Shown here: positions 31,006 through 46,357 of the stretch, one piece after another
How positions within the stretch are numbered: the stretch's first letter is position 1
Layout: each line of letters opens with the position of its first letter
DNA from: Hordeum vulgare subsp. vulgare
Taxonomy: Eukaryota; Streptophyta; Magnoliopsida; Poales; Poaceae
Length of the DNA stretch: 64,000 nucleotides
Assembly: GCF_904849725.1 (NCBI RefSeq)
Contig: NW_025422542.1
Coordinates: 1-64,000 of the forward strand
Reading direction: 5' to 3'
The notes under the pieces: generated by a model
The model's input: only the letters and a program-made list of their open reading frames with translations
Database searches by the model: none
What the model was told of the DNA's origin: nothing
Program-made: the position numbers and the translations under genes

Positions 31006-31733
31006 CTGAATATTTAGACAAAAAAAAAGAAGGAAAAGATTCTATTGAGACAGTTATGAATTTGATTGAGTTTCCCTTACTTGACCAAACAAGTTCCAAT
31101 TCTGTTATTTCAACTACACTAAATGATCTTTCGAATTGGTCAAGACTCTCCAGTTTATGGCCCCTTCTATACGGTACCAGTTGTTGTTTCATTGAATTTG
31201 CTTCATTAATAGGTTCACGATTCGATTTTGATCGTTATGGATTGGTACCAAGATCAAGTCCTAGGCAAGCAGACCTAATTTTAACAGCCGGTACGGTAAC
31301 AATGAAAATGGCTCCGTCTTTAGTGAGATTATACGAGCAAATGCCTGAACCAAAATACGTCATTGCTATGGGAGCCTGTACTATTACAGGGGGAATGTTC
31401 AGTACGGATTCCTATAGTACTGTTCGGGGAGTTGATAAGTTAATTCCTGTGGATGTCTACTTGCCGGGCTGCCCTCCTAAACCGGAGGCAGTTATAGATG
31501 CCCTAACAAAACTTCGTAAGAAGATATCGCGAGAAATAGTTGAGGATCGAACTCTATCTCAAAATAAAAAAAGATGTTTTACTACCAGTCACAAGCTTTA
31601 TGTTAGGCGCAGTACTCATACAGGAACTTATGAGCAAGAATTGCTCTATCAATCACCATCGACATTAGATATATCTTCTGAAACTTTTTTAAAATCCAAA
31701 AGTCCAGTACCTTCCTACAAATTAGTGAATTAG
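30996..31733 (+). CDS. ndhK: NADH dehydrogenase-like complex subunit K
   Basis: NdhK carries the N2-type iron-sulfur cluster on the stromal arm of the NDH complex. The ATG at 30996 gives 245 aa starting [21 protein letters not shown] shorter start at 31056 (MNLIEFPLL) is also used in some annotations. Cluster ligands are Cys63, Cys64 (TSCCFIEF), Cys128 (GACTITGG) and Cys159 (LPGCPPKPE). It overlaps the ndhC 3' end by 10 bases in another frame, which suggests coupled translation. Confidence 0.94.
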
Positions 31734-31835
31734 GAGGGGGGGGCTCTTTTGTGTAGAAAAAGAAAAAGCAGAGCAATCTTTCAAACTTGCATCCGAAATG
31801 GGAAATATTTATACAAAGAGGGAGAGATGAAGACA

Positions 31836-32315
31836 ATGCAGCAGGGTTGGTTATCTAATTGGCTAGTCAAACATGAGGTGGTTCATAGATCTTTGGGCTT
31901 TGATCACCGAGGAATAGAGACTTTACAAATAAAAGCAGGGGATTGGGATTCCATTGCTGTCATTTTATATGTATATGGTTATAATTATTTACGCTCCCAA
32001 TGTGCTTATGATGTAGCACCCGGTGGATCTTTAGCTAGCGTGTATCATCTTACAAGAATACAATACGGTATAGATAATCCAGAAGAAGTCTGCATAAAAG
32101 TCTTTGCCCAAAAGGATAATCCTAGAATTCCGTCTGTCTTCTGGATTTGGAGAAGTGCCGATTTTCAAGAACGCGAATCTTATGATATGGTGGGAATCTC
32201 TTATGATAATCATCCGCGCCTTAAACGTATCCTAATGCCTGAAAGTTGGATAGGCTGGCCCTTACGTAAGGACTATATAACCCCCAATTTTTATGAAATA
32301 CAAGATGCTCATTGA
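31836..32315 (+). CDS. ndhJ: NADH dehydrogenase-like complex subunit J
   Basis: NdhJ is a soluble stromal-arm subunit of the NDH complex, equivalent to the 30-kDa subunit. The ATG at 31836 gives 159 aa starting [20 protein letters not shown], the usual start. The open frame upstream to 31749 has no homology. The signature [20 protein letters not shown] is present near the C-terminus. It ends the ndhC-ndhK-ndhJ operon. Confidence 0.96.
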   Translation: MQQGWLSNWLVKHEVVHRSLGFDHRGIETLQIKAGDWDSIAVILYVYGYNYLRSQCAYDVAPGGSLASVYHLTRIQYGIDNPEEVCIKVFAQKDNPRIPSVFWIWRSADFQERESYDMVGISYDNHPRLKRILMPESWIGWPLRKDYITPNFYEIQDAH

Positions 32316-32901
32316 ATGATAAGAAATTCGTGCTCACTTATACAACACAACTCCAGATTTTATTCAAGTCAAGGAATATTTTTAGGTTCTTTTCCTAGAT
32401 GAAACGGAATACCTATTTATAATTAATTCCTATTATACAAAAGCATTCCAGATAGACTGAGCCAAAAAAGGGTTTCATTTGGATTCCCCTATTTTGAAAA
32501 TCACATATTAATTTCCTTCATATGAACAGAAAAATAGGATGACTCAAAGAAGTTCTCTACCAGGAACTTTGTATCGCGCACATGACTTAGCACAACTAGG
32601 AAAATAAGATAAGATAAAGATAAGCAAGACTAAAAAAATATTCGTCGGAATAGTGGAATACAAAATAAAGAAACGCAAAAAAATAAAGGGGAACCTAATC
32701 TCACCCCCTTCCTTATCATAAAGAAAGGGTATATTTTAAAACTTCTCTAAAAAGAAGTGCCTCTATATTTATATTATAGATTTATCCACTTAGATGAATA
32801 AATCATACTCTATCTATATTATATATTATTAATAAATATGTATCACAATCCATCTCGAGGTATTTGGATCAATACCTATTCGGTGGATCTTTTTTTTTCT
32901 C
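32316..32901. other. ndhJ-trnF spacer
   Basis: This 586-base spacer separates ndhJ (plus) and trnF (minus), so the two genes converge. It is A/T-rich, with an alternating TATTATATATTATTAATAAA stretch near 32818. I see no gene. Confidence 0.6.
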
Positions 32902-32932
32902 TGCCAGGAACCAGATTTGAACTGGTGACACG

Positions 32933-32969
<37 letters not shown>

Positions 32970-32974
32970 CTGAC
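32902..32974 (-). tRNA. trnF-GAA: tRNA-Phe (GAA)
   Basis: The 73-base cloverleaf has acceptor stem GTCAGGA/TCCTGGC and anticodon loop CTGAAAA (GAA). The T arm is CCAGTTCAAATCTGG. Its position next to trnL-UAA is standard. Confidence 0.97.
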
Positions 32975-33294
32975 CTTTTCTTGTGCATCATCCTAGTAGA
33001 GTATTTGTATCTATGTCAATTAAAAGGACTAAAAAATCAATTAAAGTATTTCAAATTCAAAATTTGAAAGGGGGGGGGTAGCCCTATGCATTGTGCATGG
33101 TTTACTTAAATAATACTTAAAAATAGAGTGAATAACCAAGATTTCTTGCCGATACTCTAATAAAAAAGAAATCTATTCAATGAATAGGATAAGATCCATT
33201 GAGTTCTCTTCGCATTCCTTTCCTTTGTGAAAGAGTAGAATGAGAAAGCTAATGAATCTTAAACCCATTGATAAAAAGAAAAAAAAAGAGGATT
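32975..33294. other. trnL-trnF spacer
   Basis: The 320-base spacer between the two minus-strand tRNA genes is the widely used trnL-trnF marker region. It contains a G-run near 33070 (AAAGGGGGGGGGTAGCC). No trnF duplication is visible. Confidence 0.7.
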
Positions 33295-33947
33295 TGGGGA
33301 TAGAGGGACTTGAACCCTCACAACTTAAAAAGTCGACGGATTTTCCTTTTACTAGAAATTTCATTGTTGTCAGTATTGACATGTAGAATGGGACTCTCTC
33401 TTTGTCCTCGTCCGATTAATCCACTTTCTTTTTAAAAGTTCTCAAAACTTTGAATTTGAATTGAAGAATTTGATTATTCAATATTCGAATGGAGTGGATT
33501 CACAATAATTCAAAATAAAATTATGATATGAGTTTTTTATTTCATAATCATTTCGAATTTTATTTTGAAATTTTAAAAAAGATAAAGAACCTATATTATA
33601 ATATGAGTTCTGTGATTAATCGTTTGCTATGTCAGTATCTATACGTGTTTATTAAATGTATAAAGTATAAAACCCCTCTTTCTCTAATTTAGAATTAGAA
33701 GGAATTCCACTAACAACACAACGTAATTAACTCGATTCGTTAGAACAGCTTCCATTGAGTCTCTGCACCTATCCTTTTCCTTTGTATTCTAGTTCGAGAA
33801 TCCCTTCTCAAAACACGGATTTGGCTCAGGATTGCCCTTTTTTAATTCCAGGGTTTCTCTGAATTTGGAAGTTACCACTTAGCAGGTTTCCATACCAAGG
33901 CTCAATACAATCAAGTCCGTAGCGTCTACCGATTTCGCCATATCCCC
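33295..33947 (-). tRNA. trnL-UAA: tRNA-Leu (UAA), split by a group I intron
   Basis: Exon 1 is 33947-33913 (35 bases, GGGGATATGGCGAAATCGG to GGACTT). Exon 2 is 33344-33295 (50 bases, AAAATCCGTCGAC to TATCCCCA). The joined 85-base tRNA has acceptor GGGGATA/TATCCCC and anticodon TAA split by the intron. It is the classical plastid group I intron position. Confidence 0.96.
33345..33912 (-). other. Group I intron of trnL-UAA
   Basis: The 568-base intron follows a 5' exon ending in T and ends in G, as expected for group I. Its 5' part has TTGAGCCTTGGTATGGAAAC, a conserved P-region of this intron. It is inherited from the cyanobacterial ancestor. No homing endonuclease is present. Confidence 0.93.
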
Positions 33948-34570
33948 ACTTCCCTCTTCTTTGAGACCAGGATTCCTTGTGTAATTTCATCCATCTCTTA
34001 GTTTTTTTTTTGAATCATTGAGTTCATCACTCAACGTAGTCTAGCAGTTCAGTTCGACTCTATTTGAGAGACCCCGCTTGCTTATTGCAATTCTGAATTA
34101 CATTGATTCTATCCTTGATGTATTTGCAATTCAATCCGAATCAATATATCCAAAACTTTTTATCTCCCCCACCTCCCGTCTTACTTTTTTATAGTATTCG
34201 AAATTATACTATAACGCTGGATATTTATTCTTTTTTTCTAATCAGAATTATCAATTTTATTTACTCTGACTTTATGTTCCCCTTAGTGAAATATTAATCC
34301 TCAAATTATTAACAAATAATAAAGTCTATAATGATCGAATGAAAATACCCATAAAGTCTATAATTTTCTTTTTAAATATCCTATAGTTAAGCATATCAAG
34401 CTAACTTTATCTTTAAGAAGTTTTAGTATTTTTTTATTTAGTATTTTTTTATAAGTAGAACTTCAAATTTAGAACTAGTTAATAGCTAAGAGTAATAACT
34501 AATATCTGAGATTTTACGGATTTCCTATACTATACCTATTTCTATTTGTTACACTATTTCCGTTATGTAA
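33948..34570. other. trnL-trnT spacer
   Basis: A 623-base A/T-rich spacer between divergent trnL (minus) and trnT (plus). The plus frame at 34103-34297 has no family resemblance and is rejected. I see nothing functional beyond the expected tRNA promoters. Confidence 0.6.
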
Positions 34571-34643
34571 GCCCACTTAGCTCAGAGGTTAGAGCATCGC
34601 ATTTGTAATGCGAGGGTCATCGGTTCAAATCCGATAGTCGGCT
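34571..34643 (+). tRNA. trnT-UGU: tRNA-Thr (UGU)
   Basis: The 73-base cloverleaf has acceptor GCCCACT/AGTCGGC with one C-C mismatch at the fourth pair. The anticodon loop is TTTGTAA with TGT, and the stem GCATT/AATGC is intact. The same acceptor mismatch appears in other grass copies as I recall them, so it is treated as functional. Confidence 0.93.
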
Positions 34644-34951
34644 TTTTTTTTCTCTATCGATGTTCTACGAACAAGAATCTCTTTTTTTCCGAATTAAATG
34701 GAGAATCCAGGATCTTTTATGTTTTTTACCTTACTATTTTGCTAGATACAAAACAATAAAATAAATAATATATATACAAAAAATACAAAAAATACAGATT
34801 TTGATGAAATTCCATTTTTTGTGGTACTTTAGTTGATTTTACTCTGTTTATCCTGTAGTTTAATTCAGTTTTAATTTCGATGTATTCTGTAATGTAAATA
34901 CAATGAAATTAATTGTGTAAAATGAAATTTCAATAAAAAAAAGGAGTCTTC
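34644..34951. other. trnT-rps4 spacer
   Basis: A 308-base A/T-rich spacer. It contains repeated ACAAAAAATACAAAAAATAC near 34777-34797. An AGGAGT ribosome-binding site for rps4 lies at its end. Confidence 0.6.
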
Positions 34952-35557
34952 ATGTCCCGTTATCGAGGACCTCGTTTAAAAAAAATACGCCGTTTGGGAG
35001 CTTTACCAGGACTCACTAGAAAAACACCTAAATCCGGAAGTAATCTTAAAAAAAAATTCAATTCTGGGAAAAAGGAGCAATATCGTATTCGTCTTCAAGA
35101 AAAACAGAAATTGCGTTTTCATTATGGTCTGACAGAACGACAATTACTTAGATATGTACATATCGCTGGAAAAGCAAAAAGGTCAACAGGCCAGGTTTTA
35201 CTACAATTACTTGAAATGCGTTTGGATAATATCCTTTTTCGATTGGGTATGGCTTCAACCATTCCTGGGGCCCGCCAATTAGTCAACCATAGACATATTT
35301 TAGTTAATGGCCGTATAGTCAATATACCAAGTTTTCGTTGCAAACCCCGAGATATTATTACTACGAAAGATAACCAAAGATCAAAAGGTCTGGTTCAAAA
35401 TTATATTGCTTCATCGGACCCGGGGAAATTGCCAAGCCATTTGACGATTGACACATTGGAATATAAAGGACTAGTAAATAAAATCCTAGATAGGAAGTGG
35501 GTCGGTCTCAAAATAAATGAGTTGTTAGTTGTAGAATATTACTCTCGTCAGACTTGA
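34952..35557 (+). CDS. rps4: 30S ribosomal protein S4
   Basis: S4 nucleates 16S rRNA folding. The 201-aa frame starts [20 protein letters not shown]. The S4 RNA-binding domain is at about residues 89-150 ([20 protein letters not shown], then [13 protein letters not shown]). The C-terminus reads [14 protein letters not shown], as in other plastids. A good ribosome-binding site AAGGAGT precedes the start. Confidence 0.97.
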   Translation: MSRYRGPRLKKIRRLGALPGLTRKTPKSGSNLKKKFNSGKKEQYRIRLQEKQKLRFHYGLTERQLLRYVHIAGKAKRSTGQVLLQLLEMRLDNILFRLGMASTIPGARQLVNHRHILVNGRIVNIPSFRCKPRDIITTKDNQRSKGLVQNYIASSDPGKLPSHLTIDTLEYKGLVNKILDRKWVGLKINELLVVEYYSRQT

Positions 35558-35858
35558 ACTTAATGAAAAAAGGAAAGGTTCATAGAATTTTCTTCCCCTT
35601 CCCCTTTCCCCGAACTAAATAGCCCTAAGACCATTACCATTAATTCGTATTTTCCCATCAACTAGCTAAAATTGATTAACCCTAGGATTAGGATCCTTTT
35701 TGCTTTTTTCCTCTATGTTTACATACCACAGTAATTTGCTATAGAGAATTTTTAATTTCTATTAAATAAAAATAAGATAATATAAGATATTATTACTGGA
35801 ATAAATTGCTATTTGATTTGATACATTGTGATCCTTAACGTTGATGAATTAAGAAAAA
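35558..35858. other. rps4-trnS spacer
   Basis: A 301-base spacer between rps4 (plus) and trnS (minus). A pyrimidine-rich run (TTTTCTTCCCCTTCCCCTTT) follows rps4. I see no gene. Confidence 0.6.
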
Positions 35859-35945
35859 CGGAAAGAGAGGGATTCGAACCCTCGGTAAACAAAAGTCTAC
35901 ATAGCAGTTCCAATGCTACGCCTTGAACCGCTCGGCCATCTTTCC
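35859..35945 (-). tRNA. trnS-GGA: tRNA-Ser (GGA)
   Basis: An 87-base class II tRNA with acceptor GGAAAGA/TCTTTCC and a long variable arm. The anticodon loop is TTGGAAC with GGA. Its place between rps4 and ycf3 is standard. Confidence 0.96.
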
Positions 35946-36555
35946 TACATAACTTATTATGGAAAATAAACTGAGTGAATAGCGAGTTTTCTTATTCCTG
36001 CAGTACAGGTACAACCGCAACCGCTCGGGGGTTCCCTAGTTCTATTGGAAAAATTCCTTTTGATCTAGGTGGAAGGATACAGGATTTTTTACTAGAAATT
36101 GCGCTCGCTATAAAATAAAAGTTTTAATTTAGGTTTTCCCGCAACTAAAGAAAAAGAGAATGCAAGAATTCTTCTTATTGCATAATAAAATAAAGAAACC
36201 TTAGAATTCCGTTTGCATAAGATACGCTACACCATTGAAATCAAAAATAGAGTATGAGACAATTAATAACTTTGAAAACACGAAATAGTTGATGACATAA
36301 GTTGTTGTTCAGAAATAGGAAAGTGGAATGAAATCCAGTCTTAGTCAAATATTGCATATCTCTTCGTGTCCAAGCAGAAGGAAAAGGATACAATTTGAGC
36401 TGAGCGGAAAATCCATATCTCTCTTATCCATTTAAAACATATGGATTTAGAGCATATGGATCAATCTATTTATAATTATAAGAATCGAATGTGTTTGTTT
36501 TTATGTTATTTTGTGAAGGAATGAAAACAATTCTATATAGAATGGCTTGGGAATT
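35946..36555. other. trnS-ycf3 spacer
   Basis: A 610-base spacer between divergent trnS (minus) and ycf3 (plus). It probably includes the ycf3 promoter. There is no gene and no clear consensus box that I would name. Confidence 0.55.
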
Positions 36556-38550
36556 ATGCCTAGATCCCGTGTAAATGGAAATTTCATTGATAAGACCTTC
36601 TCAATTATAGCCAATATTTTATTGCGAATAATTCCGACAACCTCAGGAGAAAAAAAGGCATTTACTTATTATAGAGATGGTGCGATTTGACTCTTTTTTT
36701 TTTTGCTTTTTTTTAGACCTACCTATACCTCAGTCTTAGGAAAAAGAAAAGGGGTTGGCATAGAGAGAACCAAATTTGTAAAGCAAGCAAACCCACGCTT
36801 CGGGAAGGTGAGGCGAACTAACAATTCCTTCCGTCGTGTATCCTCGATTGATGCGGCTTCAGATACTTCAATTGTAGATTTGAGTATTGAGCGAAAGGTT
36901 ACACCTACAGGATATGGTATGGTATGGATTACAGGCCACTCTATTAGTATCCGTAGGCAGCATAGGGGAGAAAAGCACTACACCTAGAAATAGGAATCAA
37001 CAAGAGAAAAACTTTGGTAGAAATTACCCCTTTCCTGATCGGTATCAGGGCTGGGAAGAATGGTTGGGATAACAAACAACCATCAGGTTTGTACTTTGGA
37101 TACCCCTATAACCATCAAAGATCGTTGAAGTAGCTAATTCCTCTAAATAGGAGGCGTTGAGAACAAAGAAATTATTGGAGCTATCGTTTTCCTCTAGCAT
37201 TAATAGAATTCATTGGTGTTAAGAAAAACCTCTTGTGGGAAGGTTGGCTAGAGATTTCTTGGAAAAATACCAGCCCCTTTCGGTTCATAATGAGACGGGA
37301 CTAATTCTATTTTGATTCTATAGATTAAGATTATTTCGCTTAGTACTATTATGTACAGAAGGGAGGAGCCGTATGAGATGAAAACCTCATGTACGGTTTT
37401 GGAACGGAGATTTTTTGAATAGAATGAACGACCGTAACGGATGTTGGCTCAATCCGAAGGAAATTATGCGGAAGCTTTGCAAAATTATTATGAAGCTACG
37501 CGACTAGAAATCGATCCCTATGATCGAAGTTATATACTCTATAACATAGGCCTTATACACACAAGCAATGGAGAGCATACAAAGGCTTTGGAATATTATT
37601 TCCGGGCACTAGAACGAAACCCCTTCTTACCGCAAGCTTTTAATAATATGGCCGTGATCTGTCATTACGTGCGACTATCTCCACTATAGAAAGACAAAAA
37701 AAGAGAGGATCAAATTTTCTAGTAAATACTGGAAAAAAGGGCTTTCTACATAGGGATCGTAAAAACAACGATTTTTCCCTATCAGCTGTAGGAAGGAAGG
37801 ACACTTCACGAGAATCAAAAAACGAAGAAAGTATGGCCTATACTACTACTCTATGGATAAAGTTTCTCAAATTGATAGAGAAAGCACCGTAAAGATCAAT
37901 TAGTGAGCGACTGGGTCGATACAACTAAAAAAAACTGCTTACTTATCCCATGATATGGGGCAAAATTTAGGAATCCGCTTATGTAATAGAGCCGATCCAC
38001 TAAGGGATTAAGCAGCGGTGTAGTATCAGATCCCAAAGATAGTAAGTTCTTTTTTCTTTCTTATGGAAAAAAGTCTTTTTCAAGGATTCTATAGAGATTT
38101 CATATATGAAACCGGGATAGTTACCTTTCAGAAAATTTGAACGAAGGCTCTATATCTATCTATGCTTCATTCTTCTGAAGGTGGGAAAAAAGATCAAACT
38201 AATTATTGAGAAAAATTAGGGTTTGAAACTTAGGTAATTAATTTCTTCTGCTTAACACAAGAACAAATTGGATCGATTTTTGATAAATCGAATTCAGTTA
38301 AGATAGGGGAAATTAAGATAGCAATTTCTGAGCCGTATGAGGTAGGAAACTCTCAAGTACGGTTCTAAGGGAAGGAACTGCCTATTCCGACCGAGGAGAA
38401 CAGGCCATTCTAGAGGGTGATTCGGAAATTGCGGAAGCTTGGTTTGATCAAGCTGCTGAATATTGGAAACAAGCTATAGCGCTTACTCCGGGAAATTATA
38501 TTGAAGCACAAAACTGGTTGAAGATTACGAAGCGCTTTGAATTTGAATAA
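36556..38550 (+). CDS. ycf3: Photosystem I assembly protein Ycf3, three exons
   Basis: Ycf3 (pafI) is a thylakoid-associated TPR protein that helps assemble PSI. Exon 1 is 36556-36679 (124 bases), exon 2 37439-37668 (230), and exon 3 38392-38550 (159). Together they give 170 aa, starting [20 protein letters not shown]. Three TPR units are visible ([58 protein letters not shown]). Codon 62 is ACG (Thr). It is a known editing site to Met in wheat and maize. Both group II introns are retained. Confidence 0.95.
36680..37438 (+). other. Group II intron 1 of ycf3
   Basis: A 759-base intron begins GTGCGATTTG and ends GTAAC. Domain V is at about 37366-37399 (GAGCCGTATGAGATG, then CTCATGTACGGTT). Confidence 0.9.
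37669..38391 (+). other. Group II intron 2 of ycf3
   Basis: A 723-base intron begins GTGCGACTATC and ends CCGAC. Domain V is at about 38330-38364 (GAGCCGTATGAGG, then CTCAAGTACGGTTC). Confidence 0.9.
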
Positions 38551-41474
<2,924 letters not shown>

Positions 41475-41481
41475 TGGCTAG

Positions 41482-43704
<2,223 letters not shown>

Positions 43705-43850
43705 TTTAGTTTGTTTTTTTGTACTGTATCAGCACCTAGTTCATTACTCTTGATAGAGAGGGAGGATCCGCCTTCTTAAATTTCTTTTTCTATTTATTTT
43801 TCCATCTAGGATTAGAACCGTATACTTGATAATAATAGCAACGGCACATT

Positions 43851-44162
43851 ATGGCAAAAAAGAGTTTGATTCAGAGGGAGAAGAAGCGGCAGAAATTAGA
43901 ACAGAAATATCATTTGATTCGTCAATCTTTAAAAAAAAAGATAAGAAGCAAAGTTTCTCCCTTGAGTTTGAGTGAAAAAACGAAAATGCGAGAAAAATTG
44001 CAATCCCTACCGCGTAATAGTGCACCTACACGCCTTCATCGACGTTGTTTTTTGACCGGAAGACCTAGAGCTAACTATCGACATTTTGGGCTATCCGGAC
44101 ACGTACTTCGAGAAATGGTTTATGAATGTTTATTACCGGGTGCAACAAGATCCAGTTGGTAA
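43851..44162 (+). CDS. rps14: 30S ribosomal protein S14
   Basis: S14 is part of the 30S head. The 103-aa frame starts [20 protein letters not shown]. It has the S14 signature [20 protein letters not shown]. Codon 27 is already leucine in the genome. In tobacco that codon needs editing. It is the third gene of the psaA-psaB-rps14 operon. Confidence 0.97.
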
Positions 44163-44219
44163 GGATAAAATACCCTTTCGTATTTGTATGGATTTCTGGA
44201 ATTGATAATCATAGAGGAG

Positions 44220-44276
44220 CCCTCTTTACCATTCTGTATAAATGGACTATTCTATTTGTATAGATATGGTAGAGGG
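44220..44276 (+). terminator. Hairpin 3' of rps14
   Basis: CCCTCTTTACCAT (44220-44232) pairs with ATGGTAGAGGG (44266-44276), with two unpaired T. It lies 58 bases after the rps14 stop and would end the psaA-psaB-rps14 mRNA. Confidence 0.6.
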
Positions 44277-44321
44277 ACGTATCGAACCCTCTTTTATCCA
44301 CTAGTTACCCCTCTTTAGTTT

Positions 44322-44396
44322 AAGAGTATAGAGCAGTTTGGTAGCTCATAAGTCTCATAACCTTGGGGTTGCGGGTTCGATTCCCACTACCGGCCC
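44322..44396 (+). pseudogene. Chimeric tRNA-fMet/tRNA-Gly pseudogene
   Basis: The 5' part matches initiator tRNA-Met: GAGCAGTTTGGTAGCTC (D arm) and TCTCATAACCTTG around anticodon CAT. The 3' part matches the end of tRNA-Gly (GCGGGTTCGATTCCCACTAC). The acceptor strands (TAAGAGT and ACCGGCC) cannot pair. The anticodon stem has one mismatch and so does the T stem. The molecule should therefore not be a working tRNA. Chimeric tRNA relics of this kind at rps14 are known in cereals at an inversion endpoint. Some annotations list it as a normal trnfM. Confidence 0.85.
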
Positions 44397-44554
44397 CATA
44401 CTCCTTCTTTAATGATATATGCATGATATATACATCATCCATTTGTATCTGGATTTTTTGATTTCCTAAAAGAGTTTTGGTCTAACAGTTTTTTCTCGGA
44501 AGAAGACAACAAATAAAAGAAAGAATAAAAGAAAGAATAAAATACGAAAGAAAA

Positions 44555-44626
44555 GCGTCCATTGTCTAATGGATAGGACAGAGGTCTTCTAAACCTTTGG
44601 TATAGGTTCAAATCCTATTGGACGCA
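44555..44626 (+). tRNA. trnR-UCU: tRNA-Arg (UCU)
   Basis: The 72-base cloverleaf has perfect acceptor GCGTCCA/TGGACGC. The anticodon loop is CTTCTAA with TCT, and the T arm is ATAGGTTCAAATCCTAT. It lies beside atpA, as expected. The usual neighbour trnG-UCC is absent because of the grass inversion. Confidence 0.97.
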
Positions 44627-44697
44627 ATCTTATTTCTATCTATTCTTTAAATAACTATACTAAACTAAAAACAAAGAAAACTTTTTTGCATGATTCA

Positions 44698-44741
44698 AAT
44701 AACAAGAGTAGACATGCAAAATAACAAGAGTAGATATGCCA
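44698..44741 (+). repeat. 22-bp period tandem duplication near the atpA 3' end
   Basis: AATAACAAGAGTAGACATGC and AATAACAAGAGTAGATATGC begin at 44698 and 44720. The second ends about 10 bases before the atpA stop. Confidence 0.88.
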
Positions 44742-44751
44742 AATTTATTTG

Positions 44752-46266
44752 TTACTGAAGGGAAAACCGTTCCAGCTGTTCCTGAATAGCTTCCTTCAAA
44801 AGGATTTCCGCTTGCTCGGTGAATGTCTTGCTAGAAGATATAATTTCTTGGAATTGAGGTTTAGTATCTTTTAGGTGTTTACGTAACTCATCCAGAAATT
44901 TATTTACCTGTTCGATTTCTAACGAATCAAGATATCCTCTTGTTCCGGTATAAATAGTAGCTATCTGCTCTTCCACTGGGAGAGGATTTGCCTGGGATTG
45001 TTTAAGCAATTCCCTTAATCGTCGACCCCTTGCCAATTGATTCTGACTTGTTTTATCGAGAGCAGAGGCGAATTGTGCAAAGGCTTGTAACTCTGCGAAT
45101 TGAGCTAGTTCCAATTTTGATTTGCCAGCTACTTGTTTCATGGCTTTAATTTGAGCCGCGGATCCTACTCTGGAAACAGAAATACCCACATTAATAGCGG
45201 GTCGAATTCCGGCATTGAATAGATCCGCCGATAAGAATATTTGTCCATCTGTAATGGAGATTACATTAGTAGGAATATAGGCGGAAACGTCTCCAGATTG
45301 AGTCTCAACTATTGGTAAAGCGGTCATACTTCCTTCGCCTAAAAGAGAATTTAATTTAGCGGCTCTTTCTAAAAGGCGTGAATGCAAATAAAAAACATCC
45401 CCTGGATAAGCCTCACGGCCGGGAGGTCTTCTTAATAGAAGGGACATTTGGCGATAAGCTTGTGCCTGTTTGGAGAGATCATCATAAATTATTAAAGTAT
45501 GCCGTTCGCGGTACATAAAATACTCAGCCAGGGCTGCTCCCGTATAAGGAGCGAGGTATTGTAATGTAGCAGGTGAATCCGCCATTTCAGCTACTACAAT
45601 AGTGTATTCCATGGCCCCCTCCTCATGGAAAGTAGTTACTACTTGAGCTACGGAGGATGCTCTTTGACCGATAGCTACATAAACACATATTACACCTTGC
45701 CCTTTTTGATTGAGAATTGTATCTGTAGCTACTGCTGTTTTGCCAGTCTGTCTGTCCCCAATAATTAACTCTCGCTGACCGCGCCCTATAGGAATCATCG
45801 AATCGATAGCAATAAGCCCTGTTTGAAGAGGTTCGTATACGGAACGCCTGGAAATTATACTTGGAGCAGGAGATTCAATTAAGCGAGATTCGGAAGCTAT
45901 AATTTCGCCTTTCCCATCAATAGGTTTAGCCAGAGCATTTACAACACGACCCAAGTAAGCCTCACTCACGGGTATCTGAGCAATTCTTCCTGTTGCTTTT
46001 ACAAAACTGCCCTCTTGTATCATCAACCCATCGCCCATTAATACAATCCCAACATTTTTGGATTCCAAATTCAGAGCAATACCCCTAGTACCTTCTGCAA
46101 ATTGGACTAATTCACCCGACATTATTTCACCAAGACCTATAATACGAGCAATCCCATCCCCCACTTGAACTACGCGACCTATATTCTCAATCCCTACTTT
46201 CCTATTATATTGTTCAATACGTTCGCGGAGAATTTTATGAATTTCGTCGACTCGAAGGGTTGCCAT
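44752..46266 (-). CDS. atpA: ATP synthase CF1 alpha subunit
   Basis: The alpha subunit is the non-catalytic nucleotide-binding partner of beta in F1. The ATG at 46266 gives 504 aa starting [20 protein letters not shown]. Upstream codons to 46341 are leader. The P-loop GDRQTGKT spans residues 170-177. The catalytic-arginine region ([13 protein letters not shown]) is present. Codon 383 is serine (TCA in [11 protein letters not shown]), known to be edited to leucine in maize. It is followed by trnR downstream and preceded by atpF, 91 bases away. Confidence 0.98.
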   Translation of the reverse strand: MATLRVDEIHKILRERIEQYNRKVGIENIGRVVQVGDGIARIIGLGEIMSGELVQFAEGTRGIALNLESKNVGIVLMGDGLMIQEGSFVKATGRIAQIPVSEAYLGRVVNALAKPIDGKGEIIASESRLIESPAPSIISRRSVYEPLQTGLIAIDSMIPIGRGQRELIIGDRQTGKTAVATDTILNQKGQGVICVYVAIGQRASSVAQVVTTFHEEGAMEYTIVVAEMADSPATLQYLAPYTGAALAEYFMYRERHTLIIYDDLSKQAQAYRQMSLLLRRPPGREAYPGDVFYLHSRLLERAAKLNSLLGEGSMTALPIVETQSGDVSAYIPTNVISITDGQIFLSADLFNAGIRPAINVGISVSRVGSAAQIKAMKQVAGKSKLELAQFAELQAFAQFASALDKTSQNQLARGRRLRELLKQSQANPLPVEEQIATIYTGTRGYLDSLEIEQVNKFLDELRKHLKDTKPQFQEIISSSKTFTEQAEILLKEAIQEQLERFSLQ

Positions 46267-46357
46267 TAGTGTTTCTTGACTCTTTTTTCGAAAGCAAGGG
46301 GAAAAATAATGCCTAAATTCTAAACGAAAGTAGAAGTTCAAGGCCTAATTAATTTAA

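Noticed and set aside
33295..33947. Homing endonuclease in the trnL intron
   Set aside because: No frame with LAGLIDADG or similar motifs is present in the 568-base intron.
34571..34643. Broken trnT because of a C-C mismatch in the acceptor stem
   Set aside because: The other arms are intact, and I recall the same mismatch in other grass trnT-UGU genes, so it is probably functional.
44322..44396. Functional trnfM-CAU
   Set aside because: The acceptor strands do not pair and the 3' end is Gly-like, so it is called a chimeric pseudogene.
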